Shown: positions 47,904 to 56,677 of the stretch, piece after piece
How positions within the stretch are numbered: the stretch's first letter is position 1
How the letters are laid out: the number at the start of each line of letters is the position of its first letter
Assembly: GCF_900187105.1 (NCBI RefSeq)
Contig: NZ_LT906482.1
Location: 558,001-622,000 of the forward strand
Length of the DNA stretch: 64,000 nt
Reading direction: 5' to 3'
Source: Eikenella corrodens
GTDB lineage: Bacteria; Pseudomonadota; Gammaproteobacteria; Burkholderiales; Neisseriaceae
Notes under the pieces: generated by a model
What the model saw: the letters and a program-made list of their open reading frames with translations, nothing else
The model's database searches: none
Told to the model about the DNA's origin: nothing
Made by a program: the position numbers and the translations under genes

Positions 47904-48362
47904 ATGCGTGCCGTTATCCAAAAAGTCAGCCATGCCCACATCGCCGCCGCCGATGCGCCCGATGCACCGTTCAGCCAAATTCCCCACGGCCTGTGCGTAC
48001 TGCTTGGTGTGGGCGGCGAAGACAGCGAGGCCGACGCCCGCTATATCGCCGATAAAATCGCCCACCTGCGCATCTTTGAAGACGAAGCCGGCAAACTCAA
48101 TCTGTCGGTGAAAGACACCGGCGGCGAAGTGCTGCTGGTATCGCAATTCACCCTCTACGGCGACGCCCGAAACGGCCGCCGCCCCTCCTTCACCCAAGCC
48201 GCCCGCCCAGAACAGGCCGAAGCGCTGTATCAGCAAGTGGCCACACTCTTACGCGGCCACGGCGTGAACGTGGCCGAAGGCCGCTTCCGCACCCACATGC
48301 TGGTCAGCCTGTGCAACGACGGGCCGGTAACCATTTTGCTGGATTCGCAAAAAACGTTTTAA
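47904..48362 (+). CDS. dtd: D-aminoacyl-tRNA deacylase
   Basis: A 152-residue proofreading enzyme that hydrolyses D-aminoacyl-tRNA. The active-site motifs are VSQFTLYGD and [11 protein letters not shown] (the Gly-Pro motif of canonical DTD). Start [13 protein letters not shown] is typical, although the next strand is slightly longer than usual ([10 protein letters not shown]). It is monocistronic, with a DUS directly before the start. Confidence 0.95.
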   Translation: MRAVIQKVSHAHIAAADAPDAPFSQIPHGLCVLLGVGGEDSEADARYIADKIAHLRIFEDEAGKLNLSVKDTGGEVLLVSQFTLYGDARNGRRPSFTQAARPEQAEALYQQVATLLRGHGVNVAEGRFRTHMLVSLCNDGPVTILLDSQKTF

Positions 48363-48445
48363 AGCAGCACTATAAAGGCTACCTGAAAGCTGCATGACAG
48401 CCGCAGATCGGATTCTTGAGTCCGACATCTCACTTAGAAAAACAC

Positions 48446-48473
48446 ACGGCGGCATTTCCATGCCGCCGTTTTA
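48446..48473 (+). terminator. Intrinsic terminator after dtd
   Basis: ACGGCGGCA / TGCCGCCGT stem with a 6 nt loop and TTTT. It contains no DUS. It lies between the convergent dtd and lipoprotein genes. Confidence 0.8.
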
Positions 48474-48510
48474 GTGTGCCATTCTATTTTCAGGTAGCCT
48501 GAAACCTTTG

Positions 48511-49146
48511 CTACTGCGCGGTCTGCGCCACGCCTTCGGCGGGCGGCAGTTCACGCATATCGCGCCAGCCGTCGTTGGTTTTTACCAGCGTGGCCTGTTC
48601 CACCCGTTTCAGCGGCAGGCGTTTCTGCCAGGCTTCGCTGCCCTGGCGCACTAGACGTTTTGCCCAGCCATCCATCGTGATGCTGCCCTCATATACCACG
48701 CGGGATACGGTGAGGCCGGCAGCATTGGTAGCCGGCTCAGTGTAGTACTGCACTTTATCCACATGCTCATGCCCCAAGCAGAACAGCGGCCCATTTAAGC
48801 CGGCGCGGGTATGTTTACGCCCGCTTTCGGTGAGCATGAAAACCAACGCCACATCGTCATCTCCCTCTTTCAAGCGCTCATATAATCCGGCACTCTCCAA
48901 AGCCCGCATCTGTTTGATGGCCGCTTCGTTGATGCGTTTGTCTTCCGTATCGCGGCGCGGCAACACAATCCGCTCCGAACCCAGCAGCGGCGCCGCCCCG
49001 TCGGCATCCAAAGCCAGCGGCAGGCACACTTCATTTGCCGCCGCATAGCGCGCCAGCACATCTCGAAACTGCCCCTTGCCAGCTTCCTGCGCGCCGCAAC
49101 CGGCCAGCAGCCCGGCAGCCAAGGCCGCCCATATCCAATGTTTCAT
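48511..49146 (-). CDS. Lipoprotein of unknown function
   Basis: A 211-residue predicted lipoprotein with signal MKHWIWAALAAGLLAGC (lipidated C17). The mature part has two further cysteines (NEVCLPL, LFCLGHEH), which could pair, and a C-terminal strand-rich region (YEGSITMDGWAKRLV). ATG at 49146 starts the signal peptide. I do not recognise the family. It is divergently placed from the ArsC-family gene. Confidence 0.75.
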   Translation of the reverse strand: MKHWIWAALAAGLLAGCGAQEAGKGQFRDVLARYAAANEVCLPLALDADGAAPLLGSERIVLPRRDTEDKRINEAAIKQMRALESAGLYERLKEGDDDVALVFMLTESGRKHTRAGLNGPLFCLGHEHVDKVQYYTEPATNAAGLTVSRVVYEGSITMDGWAKRLVRQGSEAWQKRLPLKRVEQATLVKTNDGWRDMRELPPAEGVAQTAQ

Positions 49147-49256
49147 AAATTCTCCACAATCAAATATATCCGGCACAGCCTATGCCATGCCATGACAAAA
49201 AAACATCCTACCCGTACAATGGCGGGCGTTTCAATCGGCAAGGATTATACACAATA

Positions 49257-49604
49257 ATGACCACCCTCTACGGCATCCCCAACTGCGCCACCGTGAAAAA
49301 AGCCCGCGCCTGGCTAGACGAAAAACAAGTGCCCCACGCCTTCGTTAATTTCAAAACCGAAGCCCCCGCGCCCGAACAGCTCGCCCGCTGGCTCGACGCC
49401 GTTGATGCAGACGTTCTCATCAACCGCAAAGGCACCACCTGGCGCAAACTCAGCCCGGCCGAACAAGCTGCCGCCGACAGCCGCGAAGGCGCCATCGCCC
49501 TGATGCAGGCACAGCCCTCCGTAATCAAACGCCCCGTGCTCGAACACCAAGGCCGCGTCCACATCGGCTTTTCCCCCGAACGCTATTCCGAAATTTTCGC
49601 CTGA
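49257..49604 (+). CDS. ArsC family reductase (YffB-like)
   Basis: A 115-residue thioredoxin-fold protein. C10 in IPNCATVKKARAWL is the single active-site cysteine. LINRKGTTWRKL and IKRPVLEHQGRVHIGF are the shared ArsC/Spx signature. YffB-type proteins are glutathione-dependent reductases of uncertain substrate rather than arsenate-resistance proteins. lpxH starts 3 nt after its stop, so the two form an operon. Confidence 0.9.
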   Translation: MTTLYGIPNCATVKKARAWLDEKQVPHAFVNFKTEAPAPEQLARWLDAVDADVLINRKGTTWRKLSPAEQAAADSREGAIALMQAQPSVIKRPVLEHQGRVHIGFSPERYSEIFA

Positions 49605-49607
49605 ATC

Positions 49608-50342
49608 ATGAACCAAACCATCTTTATCGCCGACCTCCATCTCTCCGAGCACAGCCCCGAGCTCACCAAACTCTTCCTGCGCCAGCTGCACCAATGGCAA
49701 AACACGGCCGATGCCCTCTACATCCTCGGCGACCTGTTCGACGCCTGGGTGGGCGACGATGATCACTCTCCCTTTAACGACCATATCGCCGCCGAATTAA
49801 AAGCATTCGCCCAACACAAACCCGTGTATTTCATCCCCGGCAACCGCGATTTCCTGCTCGGCCAAGACTTCGCCAGCCGCAGCGGCATGACCCTGCTGCC
49901 CGAGCAGCATCCTATTATCCTCTACGGCCGTCCCTACCTGCTCACCCACGGCGACGAACTCTGCACCGCCGACCTGCCCTATATGCAGTTCCGCGCCCAA
50001 TCGCGCCAGCCGCAATGGCAGGCCGTCATCCTCGCCAAGCCCCTGGCTGAACGCCGCCTGCTGGCGCAGCAAATCCGCCAGATGAGCGAACGCGGCAAAG
50101 CCGAAAACGGCAAAAGCGCCGTTTCCGACGTAACCGAAGAAGCGGTATCCGCCCTGATGGCGCAACACCCCGGTGCTGATCTTATCCACGGCCACACTCA
50201 CCGCCCAGCCACCCACCAGCACACCCTGCCCAACGGCCAAAGCTTCACCCGCTTTGTGCTGCAAGACTGGTATGGCAAAGAAGGCGGTTGCCTTGTCGTA
50301 TCACCCGAAGGTGTGAGCGCACAGCATTTGGCCTTAGATTAG
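49608..50342 (+). CDS. lpxH: UDP-2,3-diacylglucosamine diphosphatase
   Basis: A 244-residue calcineurin-like phosphoesterase of lipid A synthesis that hydrolyses UDP-2,3-diacylglucosamine to lipid X. Metal ligands are found in IADLHLSE (D9, H11), LGDLFDAWVGDD, GNRDFL, THGDELC and HGHTHRP. It follows the ArsC-family gene by 3 nt. Confidence 0.95.
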   Translation: MNQTIFIADLHLSEHSPELTKLFLRQLHQWQNTADALYILGDLFDAWVGDDDHSPFNDHIAAELKAFAQHKPVYFIPGNRDFLLGQDFASRSGMTLLPEQHPIILYGRPYLLTHGDELCTADLPYMQFRAQSRQPQWQAVILAKPLAERRLLAQQIRQMSERGKAENGKSAVSDVTEEAVSALMAQHPGADLIHGHTHRPATHQHTLPNGQSFTRFVLQDWYGKEGGCLVVSPEGVSAQHLALD

Positions 50343-50362
50343 CCAAACCCGCGCAGGAATAT

Positions 50363-50461
50363 TTTCAGGTAGCCTTTCCACCGCTTAGGAAGGCTACCTG
50401 AAAATCTAACAGGCTACCTGAAACCCCTATCCGCAATATCGCAGATTGTTTCAGGTAGCCT
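50363..50461. repeat. Cluster of four uptake sequences
   Basis: Within about 100 nt there are four DUS in the order reverse, forward, forward, reverse (near 50364, 50390, 50410 and 50449). The first pair forms a hairpin that probably terminates lpxH. This is the densest DUS cluster in the window. Confidence 0.8.
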
Positions 50462-50587
50462 GTGTTAATACCGCTGATAGGGATAGGGATAAAACCCAAC
50501 CCAACAAAATTTCAGCCCGCCCGACACCCTCCCACCACAAAATTCTCCAGCCCTATGGCAACCTCGCTTAAATTTCTGTTGCACGGG

Positions 50588-50616
50588 TTGGAAAAACCCC
50601 GCCGCCCGTTTACAAT
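50588..50616 (+). promoter_or_regulatory. Predicted yajC-secD-secF promoter
   Basis: TTGGAA (50588-50593), a 17 nt spacer and TACAAT (50611-50616), about 37 nt before the yajC start codon. Confidence 0.65.
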
Positions 50617-50652
50617 GGCACACTTTCATTTTTCTTTTTGGAGTCTTGCCCC

Positions 50653-50955
50653 ATGTTGCATTTCCCACTCGCCGCCGCGGCCCAGCCCGACCTGATGAGT
50701 ACCATTCAGAGTTTCCTCCCGCTGATTTTCCTCTTCGCCATGCTCTACTTCATGATTCTCCGGCCGAAACAGCGTGACGAGAAGCGCCGCCGCGAGATGC
50801 TCAGCGAACTGAAAAAAGGCGACAAAGTGATGACCGGTGCAGGCATGATCGGCAAAGTTTCCAAAATCGGCGAAGAAATCATCGGCCTAGAAGTTGCCCC
50901 CAACACCGTGGTCGATTTCCACCGCGACGCCATCATCAAAAAGCTCGACAACTAA
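50653..50955 (+). CDS. yajC: Preprotein translocase subunit YajC
   Basis: A 100-residue single-span inner-membrane protein of the SecDF-YajC complex. A helix at about 18-38 (FLPLIFLFAMLYFMILRP) is followed by a basic cytosolic domain with LKKGDKVMTGAGMIGKV. ATG at 50653 has TTTTGGAG upstream. It is the first gene of the secDF operon. Confidence 0.95.
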   Translation: MLHFPLAAAAQPDLMSTIQSFLPLIFLFAMLYFMILRPKQRDEKRRREMLSELKKGDKVMTGAGMIGKVSKIGEEIIGLEVAPNTVVDFHRDAIIKKLDN

Positions 50956-51022
50956 CCTTTTCCTACGGCGCAGCAGCCGCATTCCGGCCATGCTGCCCGT
51001 TTTCCGTTTCTGAAAGCCCGTT

Positions 51023-52855
51023 ATGAACCGTTATCCGCTTTGGAAATACCTGCTGATTGGGCTGGTTATCGTTGTATCCGCCATCTACGCCCTGCCCAAC
51101 TTCTATGGCGAAACCCCGGCCGTGCAGGTTTCCACCAACCGCCAGTCGATCCACATCGATCAAACCACCGAACAAGCCGTGGCAGAGGCGCTGAAGGCAG
51201 CCAACATCCAGCACAACGGCATGTTTATTGCCGACGGCAGCCTGCGCGTGCGTCTGCCCAATGAAGAGTTGCAGAGCAAAGCCCGCGACGTGATCGAGCA
51301 GAAATTGGGCGACAACTACATCATCGCCCTCAACTTGATTGCCAATACGCCCGACTGGATGACCAAACTCGGCGCCAACCCGATGTTCCTCGGCCTCGAC
51401 CTGCGCGGCGGTGTGCACTTTACCATGCGCGTGGACATGCACGCGGCAGTGGACAAAACCTTCGACCGCATCTCCGGCGACTTCCGCCGCCAGCTGCGTA
51501 AAGACAAAATCCGCACCGGCAATATGCGCCGCAGCGGCGACACGCTGATTGTGCCCTTCCAAGATGCAGCCACCCTGCAAGCTGCCCTGCCTAAGCTAAA
51601 AGAAATCGCACCGGATGTGGAATTGAAGGCTGACGGCAACAACTTGGTGGTGAGCCTGCCCGAAACTACCCAAACGCAAATCCGCGATGCCGCCGTGAAG
51701 CAGAATATTAATACCCTGCACAACCGCGTGAACGAATTGGGCGTGGCCGAGCCGATTATTCAGCAGGCCGGCCCCGACCGCATCGTGGTGCAGCTGCCCG
51801 GCGTGCAAGACACCGCCAAAGCCAAAGACATCATTGGCCGTACCGCCACGCTGGAAGTACGCATGGTGGCCGACGACCCCGCGCTGCTGCAACAGGCGGA
51901 AGCCGGCAACGTGCCGGCCGGCTATGAATTGCTGCCCACCGCCGAAGGTGGCCAGCTGTTGGTGAGCAAACAGGTGGAATTCACCGGCGACAACATCAAC
52001 GATGCCCAAGCCGGCTTCACCCACGACAACCGCCCGTCGGTAAACCTGAAGCTCGATAACGCCGGCACCAGCATTTTCGCCGACCTGACCCGCAACAACG
52101 TCGGCCGCCGCACCGCCATGATCCTGATCGACCAAGGTAAAGCCGAAATCGTTACCGCGCCGACCATCAACGAACCGATTCCCGGCGGCAATGTGCAGAT
52201 TTCAGGTAGCATGAACGTGGCCGAAGCTAACGACACCGCGCTGCTGCTGCGCGCCGGCTCGCTGGCTGCGCCGATGGAAATCATCGAAGAGCGCACCATC
52301 GGCCCGTCTATGGGTAAGGAAAATATCCAAAAAGGTTTCCACTCCACACTGTGGGGCTTCTTGGTTGTGGCTGCCTTTATGGTGGTGTACTACCGCCTGT
52401 TCGGCATCTTCTCCGTACTGGCGCTCACCGCCAACCTATTGTTCCTGGTTGCGATTTTGTCGCTGCTGCAAGCCACGCTCACCCTACCCGGCATTGCGGC
52501 CATTGCGCTCACGCTCGGTATGGCCATCGACTCCAACGTGCTGATTAACGAGCGTATCCGCGAAGAACTGCGCGACGGAGTGAGCCCGCAGCAGGCCATC
52601 AGCGAAGGCTACCGCCACGCTTGGGACACCATCGTCGATTCCAACATCACCTCGCTGATTGCCGGTATTGCCCTCTTGGTGTTCGGTTCCGGCGCGGTGC
52701 GCGGTTTTGCCGTGGTGCACTGTATCGGTATCCTCACTTCCATGTTCTCATCAGTGGTGGTTTCCCGTACCTTTGTCAACTTATGGTATGGCCGCCGCCG
52801 CAAACTGAGTAATTTGTCCATCGGCATCACCCTGCCTACCGCAAAGGAGCACTAA
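51023..52855 (+). CDS. secD: Protein translocase subunit SecD
   Basis: A 610-residue RND-like membrane protein that uses the proton gradient to pull secreted proteins across the inner membrane. It has one N-terminal helix (about 7-26), a large periplasmic P1 domain with GLDLRGGVHF (about 127-136), and five C-terminal helices including FNVLINERIREELR-like DSNVLINERIREE. A DUS variant near 52199 lies inside the gene. secF follows after one nucleotide. Confidence 0.98.
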   Translation: MNRYPLWKYLLIGLVIVVSAIYALPNFYGETPAVQVSTNRQSIHIDQTTEQAVAEALKAANIQHNGMFIADGSLRVRLPNEELQSKARDVIEQKLGDNYIIALNLIANTPDWMTKLGANPMFLGLDLRGGVHFTMRVDMHAAVDKTFDRISGDFRRQLRKDKIRTGNMRRSGDTLIVPFQDAATLQAALPKLKEIAPDVELKADGNNLVVSLPETTQTQIRDAAVKQNINTLHNRVNELGVAEPIIQQAGPDRIVVQLPGVQDTAKAKDIIGRTATLEVRMVADDPALLQQAEAGNVPAGYELLPTAEGGQLLVSKQVEFTGDNINDAQAGFTHDNRPSVNLKLDNAGTSIFADLTRNNVGRRTAMILIDQGKAEIVTAPTINEPIPGGNVQISGSMNVAEANDTALLLRAGSLAAPMEIIEERTIGPSMGKENIQKGFHSTLWGFLVVAAFMVVYYRLFGIFSVLALTANLLFLVAILSLLQATLTLPGIAAIALTLGMAIDSNVLINERIREELRDGVSPQQAISEGYRHAWDTIVDSNITSLIAGIALLVFGSGAVRGFAVVHCIGILTSMFSSVVVSRTFVNLWYGRRRKLSNLSIGITLPTAKEH

Positions 52856-52856
52856 G

Positions 52857-53798
52857 ATGGATTTCTTCCACCGTTTGAAACACGACATCCCGTTCATGAG
52901 CTACGGCAAAATCACCACTCTGATTTCGCTGATTACCTTCATCGCCGCCGTGTTTTTCCTCGTTACCAAAGGGCTCAACTACTCGGTTGAGTTCACTGGC
53001 GGCACCGTTATCGAAGTGCAATACGCCAAAGAAGGCGCTGACCCGAACCAAGTGCGCACGCGCCTGAACGAACTCAAAATGGGCGAAGCCCAAGTGCAAA
53101 GTTTGGGCACCAACAAGCAGCTGATGATCCGCCTGCCCAACCGCCAAGACATGACCTCTGCCCAGCTCTCCAACAACGTATTGGAGCTGCTGCGCAAAGA
53201 CCATGCCGACGCCAGCCTGCGCAAGGTTGAATTCATCGGCCCGCAAGTGGGCGAAGAGCTGGTTACCCACGGCCTGTTGGCCTTGGGCATGGTGGTGATC
53301 GGTATCATCATCTACCTCTCCGTGCGTTTCGAATGGCGTTTCGCCGTATCCGCCATCATCGCCAATATGCATGACGTAGTGGTGATTCTCGGCTGCTTCG
53401 CCCTGTTCCAATGGGAGTTTTCACTCACTGTGCTGGCCGGTATCTTGGCCGTGCTCGGCTATTCGGTGAACGAATCGGTGGTGGTATTCGACCGTATCCG
53501 TGAGAATATCCACAAGCCCGCCATGCGCGGCAAAACCATCCCGCAAATTATCGACAACGCCATCACCGCTACCATGAGCCGCACCATCATCACCCACGGC
53601 TCCACCGAAGCCATGGTGGTCTCCATGCTGGTGTTCGGCGGTGCCGCCCTGCACGGCTTTGCCATCGCGCTCACCATCGGTATCGTGTTCGGTATCTACT
53701 CCTCCGTACTGGTGGCCAGCCCGCTGCTCCTCTTCTTCGGTCTCACTCGCGAAAACATCCACAAACCGCAGAAGCAGAAAGAAGAAGCTGTGGTGTAA
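52857..53798 (+). CDS. secF: Protein translocase subunit SecF
   Basis: A 313-residue partner of SecD with six membrane helices. FTGGTVIEVQY marks the periplasmic domain and SVNESVVVFDRIREN the conserved helix-4 motif. The last gene of the yajC-secD-secF operon. Confidence 0.98.
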   Translation: MDFFHRLKHDIPFMSYGKITTLISLITFIAAVFFLVTKGLNYSVEFTGGTVIEVQYAKEGADPNQVRTRLNELKMGEAQVQSLGTNKQLMIRLPNRQDMTSAQLSNNVLELLRKDHADASLRKVEFIGPQVGEELVTHGLLALGMVVIGIIIYLSVRFEWRFAVSAIIANMHDVVVILGCFALFQWEFSLTVLAGILAVLGYSVNESVVVFDRIRENIHKPAMRGKTIPQIIDNAITATMSRTIITHGSTEAMVVSMLVFGGAALHGFAIALTIGIVFGIYSSVLVASPLLLFFGLTRENIHKPQKQKEEAVV

Positions 53799-53823
53799 GC
53801 AGCTGCTCATTCCGACAGGCATC

Positions 53824-53862
53824 AAAACGGCATAGGCTACCTGAAAACGCCTATGCCGTTTT
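53824..53862 (+). terminator. Terminator of the secDF operon with a DUS in the hairpin
   Basis: AAAACGGCATAGG / CCTATGCCGTTTT form a 13 bp stem. The uptake sequence begins in the 5' arm and fills the loop (CTACCTGAAAACG). A single DUS is used here, in contrast to the usual inverted pair. Confidence 0.8.
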
Positions 53863-53969
53863 ATATGGACTATTTTGTGCTGTCTTGCCCTGATACAGAT
53901 TCAAACTATCATGAATTGGCAGCAATAACCAACCGAATCACGGCACATATATACCTCCTCGGCATAACA

Positions 53970-54009
53970 AAAGGCTACCTGAAACCCCAGTAGATTTTCA
54001 GGTAGCCTT
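53970..54009. repeat. Inverted DUS pair
   Basis: AAAAGGCTACCTGAAA and its inverted copy with an 8 nt loop and T-rich edge, a potential terminator. It lies in the gene-free stretch 53799-54186, which otherwise holds only the secF terminator and the repeat at 54101. Confidence 0.65.
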
Positions 54010-54100
54010 TGCTACAAATGGTATCTGGTAGCGACAGCATATGGCTCATCCAAAGCAGTAAACCACCAAAGATACCGCAATAACGCCAACGCTATACTAA

Positions 54101-54159
54101 AGGCTACCAAAGAATACAACGCAGCGTGGTTTCTGCGAAGCTAAAACTTCAGGTAGCCT
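54101..54159. repeat. DUS-bounded repeat element, left end decayed
   Basis: The core caacgcagcgtggtttctgc is close to the copies at 31032 and 31889. The left uptake sequence has lost its CTGAAA half (AGGCTACCAAAG). The right one is intact. Confidence 0.6.
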
Positions 54160-54186
54160 TTATAAATACAGCCAATATCTTGCTAT

Positions 54187-54552
54187 TTATCTGAATTGTG
54201 AAGCTGTTACAGCCTCCCGCACACATTTTGCCTCTGCACCCAACCAGCCAGCGGCCAAACCGCAGCCGTTTTGCTCCAGCCAAAAGTAACCGCCGCCGGC
54301 CACCAAAGCAACCACCAAACGAATACCTAAGTTTGAGCCGAAAGTATCCACCACAAACATCATCAGCGCAGCCCAAGCCCAAACTAAGCCCCACTGCAAC
54401 GCCCATACCGTATCCGTATTAGGCATCTGCCACTGCATAAACCCATTTGCCGCAATGGCAATAACAGTAAAGAAAAAGCCTTCCAGCAAAACGCTCGGCT
54501 CGCGCTCACCCATCCAAAGGCACCAAAATCCCAATACAAACGCCATCAACAT
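54187..54552 (-). CDS. Hypothetical inner-membrane protein
   Basis: A 121-residue hydrophobic protein with three or four predicted helices (MAFVLGFWCLWM, LEGFFFTVIAIAANGFMQW, ALQWGLVWAWAALMMFVV, IRLVVALVAGGGYFWL) and a short hydrophilic tail. A GGAAAGGGAAAAC Shine-Dalgarno precedes ATG 54552. The family is not recognised. Confidence 0.65.
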   Translation of the reverse strand: MLMAFVLGFWCLWMGEREPSVLLEGFFFTVIAIAANGFMQWQMPNTDTVWALQWGLVWAWAALMMFVVDTFGSNLGIRLVVALVAGGGYFWLEQNGCGLAAGWLGAEAKCVREAVTASQFR

Positions 54553-54867
54553 TTTTGTTTTCCCTTTCCAGCGGTGTTGCTTTCAAACTTAACTATTTAT
54601 CGATGCCCCAACAATCTGCCAACTAGCAAACCATCGGGTTGAATTATCCGCATATTTTACCCTTATATACAAATTCCTGACAATTCCTAAACCCCATTAT
54701 CCATCAGCTTACAAACCAAGTTGTACCATTTCAGACAAATGTACCCATCCTGCTACCAGCACTTACCAAAAATACGACCAACTACTTCTTTTTGATACAC
54801 AACAGACAGCAACCATTTACTGCTTTCATCTATAATACAACCGCCCCCACCACTGAGACCGCATACC
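54553..54867. other. AT-rich intergenic region
   Basis: About 315 nt between divergent genes. I see no RNA gene, DUS or repeat. It presumably carries promoters for the membrane protein gene and the lipid cluster. Confidence 0.4.
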
Positions 54868-55467
54868 ATGAGCATCTACGCCCTCAAACCTAAATTCCAA
54901 AACCTATTACGCCCGCTGGTGCGGCGGCTGTATCAGAAAGGCGTAACGGCCAATCAGGTAACCGTGTTCGCCTGTACGGTTTCGATTGCGCTCGGGCTGC
55001 TGCTGGCTTGCTTGGCGCACCTTCCCGCGTTATTTTGGCTCATGCCCGTGTGGCTATTTCTGCGCATGGCGTTGAACGCGGTGGACGGCATGCTGGCGCG
55101 CGAATTTGGCCAACAATCAGCCTTGGGTGGCTACCTGAACGAGATCACAGACGTAGCCGCCGATGCCGCGCTGTATCTGCCTTTTGCCTTCATCGCCCCT
55201 TTCGGCGGCGTGCAAATCGCCCTGTTTATTTGGCTGGCGGCCATGACGGAATTTTGCGGTGTGCTGGGGCAGGTACATGGCAACGGGCGGCACTATGACG
55301 GCCCGTTCGGCAAGAGCGACCGCGCGTTCTTCATCGGCGCGCTGGCGGTGTGGTATGCGGCAGTAGGCAGTTTCCATATCGCTTTCTACGCCCTGATGTG
55401 GCTGGCCTGCGCGGCATTGGCTTACACCTGCTATCGTCGCATCATCAACGGCTTAAAGGCTACCTGA
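54868..55467 (+). CDS. CDP-alcohol phosphatidyltransferase family protein (YnbA-like)
   Basis: A 199-residue membrane enzyme that should transfer a phosphatidyl group from CDP-diacylglycerol to an alcohol. The usual motif D-x2-DG-x2-AR-x8-G-x3-D-x3-D appears as N70-x2-D73-G74-x2-A77-R78-x8-G87-x3-N91-x3-D95, so two of the four metal/catalytic aspartates are Asn. From memory, E. coli YnbA shows a comparable MALNALDGMLAR, which points to a distinct subgroup rather than decay. About six helices. It opens the lipid gene cluster that ends with the CdsA-like gene. The acceptor alcohol is unknown. Confidence 0.88.
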   Translation: MSIYALKPKFQNLLRPLVRRLYQKGVTANQVTVFACTVSIALGLLLACLAHLPALFWLMPVWLFLRMALNAVDGMLAREFGQQSALGGYLNEITDVAADAALYLPFAFIAPFGGVQIALFIWLAAMTEFCGVLGQVHGNGRHYDGPFGKSDRAFFIGALAVWYAAVGSFHIAFYALMWLACAALAYTCYRRIINGLKAT

Positions 55468-55477
55468 AAACCCAATC

Positions 55478-55885
55478 ATGAAAAAAGTATTCAATGCGTG
55501 GACGGTATTTTTGCTGCTACTTATCGCTATCTACACTTATCGCTTCGCCGGGATAACCGGTTGGCACAGCAAAGGGTTGTGGTTGGGTGCCGCCATCTGC
55601 GTGGGCTTGGTCTTCTTAGATGTCTATTTAGAAGCCGTGCGGGAAAGCGGGCAATACAGCCGCTTTGAACGCTGCGTTACCAAAATTTGGGTTTGGTTTG
55701 CCGTGGCTTTTTTCAGCACCACCGCACTCGCCTTTGCCGGGGCAACCGTTTGGTTGCTGGTGATGGCCGTGCAGTCTATCCCGCGTTCGACTCCGGCCGC
55801 CGTGCTGATGTTTATGCTATCCTTCGCAACCGCCCTGTTTGTGATTGTGATGCTGAAACATCTTCAAAGGAATTTGAATTATTGA
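55478..55885 (+). CDS. Hypothetical four-helix membrane protein
   Basis: A 135-residue protein with helices at about 8-25, 32-52, 68-95 and 105-128, no cysteine pair and no known motif. It begins 11 nt after the YnbA-like gene and is separated from it only by a DUS, so it is likely co-transcribed. Confidence 0.7.
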   Translation: MKKVFNAWTVFLLLLIAIYTYRFAGITGWHSKGLWLGAAICVGLVFLDVYLEAVRESGQYSRFERCVTKIWVWFAVAFFSTTALAFAGATVWLLVMAVQSIPRSTPAAVLMFMLSFATALFVIVMLKHLQRNLNY

Positions 55886-55973
55886 TTTTTTCAGGTAGCC
55901 TCCCATACAGGCTACCTGAAAGCCACCCAACAAAATTAAAATCGGTCAACATTTATCCCCACACATCAACCCT

Positions 55974-56597
55974 ATGCAAAAATCCTTCCCCATCATCCCC
56001 CTCTTCCTCACCATTTTCATCGCCGCACTCATCGTTTGGTCGGGCATCAACCCGTCCGACCGCGCCGTTTGGTATGCCGAAATCATCCCCGTATCCGCCG
56101 TATTTGTCGCACTCATCGCCACTTACCGCCGCTTCCGTTTCAGCAATTTGGCTTATGTATTCATGAGCTTTTGGCTGATTATGCACACCATTGGCGCACA
56201 CTACACCTTCGCCGACGTGCCCTTCGATTGGGCCAACCGCCTACTTGCCCCGTTTTTGGGCGAAGGACGCAACCATTTCGACCGCGTTGGGCACTACATC
56301 ATCGGCTTCTACGCCTACCCGATGGCCGAATGGCTGCTGCGCCGCAAACTCTGCCGTGTGCCGATTGCCTTATTCTTTTCCCTGTTCTTCATCATGAGCG
56401 TGGCCGCAGCTTACGAAATCATCGAATGGCAGTATGCCGTAATCGACGGCGGCCAGGCTGGCATAGAAGTGCTCGGCTCACAAGGCGATATTTGGGACGC
56501 GCAAAAAGACATGCTCTCCGACACGCTGGGCGCGCTCACTTCCTTATTCGTCTTCCTGTTCACCCGCCCAGATAAACATTTGGGCAGCCAATCTTAA
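55974..56597 (+). CDS. DUF2238 family membrane protein (YjdF-like)
   Basis: A 207-residue integral membrane protein with six predicted helices. The DUF2238 signature is visible as HTIGAHYTFADVPFDW, GEGRNHFDRVGHYIIGF, YEIIEWQYAV and GDIWDAQKDMLSDTLGAL, with several conserved His, Asp and Glu residues near the membrane surface. The function is unknown. An inverted DUS pair after the gene (56604-56645) probably terminates it. Confidence 0.88.
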   Translation: MQKSFPIIPLFLTIFIAALIVWSGINPSDRAVWYAEIIPVSAVFVALIATYRRFRFSNLAYVFMSFWLIMHTIGAHYTFADVPFDWANRLLAPFLGEGRNHFDRVGHYIIGFYAYPMAEWLLRRKLCRVPIALFFSLFFIMSVAAAYEIIEWQYAVIDGGQAGIEVLGSQGDIWDAQKDMLSDTLGALTSLFVFLFTRPDKHLGSQS

Positions 56598-56603
56598 CTG
56601 TTA

Positions 56604-56645
56604 AAGGCTACCTGAAAACGCATCAAACCGCTTTTCAGGTAGCCT
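56604..56645 (+). terminator. DUS-pair hairpin
   Basis: Inverted Eikenella-type uptake sequences between the DUF2238 gene and the hydrolase/methyltransferase gene. The next Eikenella-type copy lies more than 2 kb downstream. Confidence 0.6.
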
Positions 56646-56677
56646 CTTTAAAATGTATCTCACCAAGGAGTACACAT

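Noticed and set aside
50363-50461. Closely spaced repeats that could be mistaken for a CRISPR array
   Set aside because: The repeats are 12-13 nt uptake sequences in mixed orientation with irregular spacing, and no cas genes occur. I found no CRISPR array in the window.
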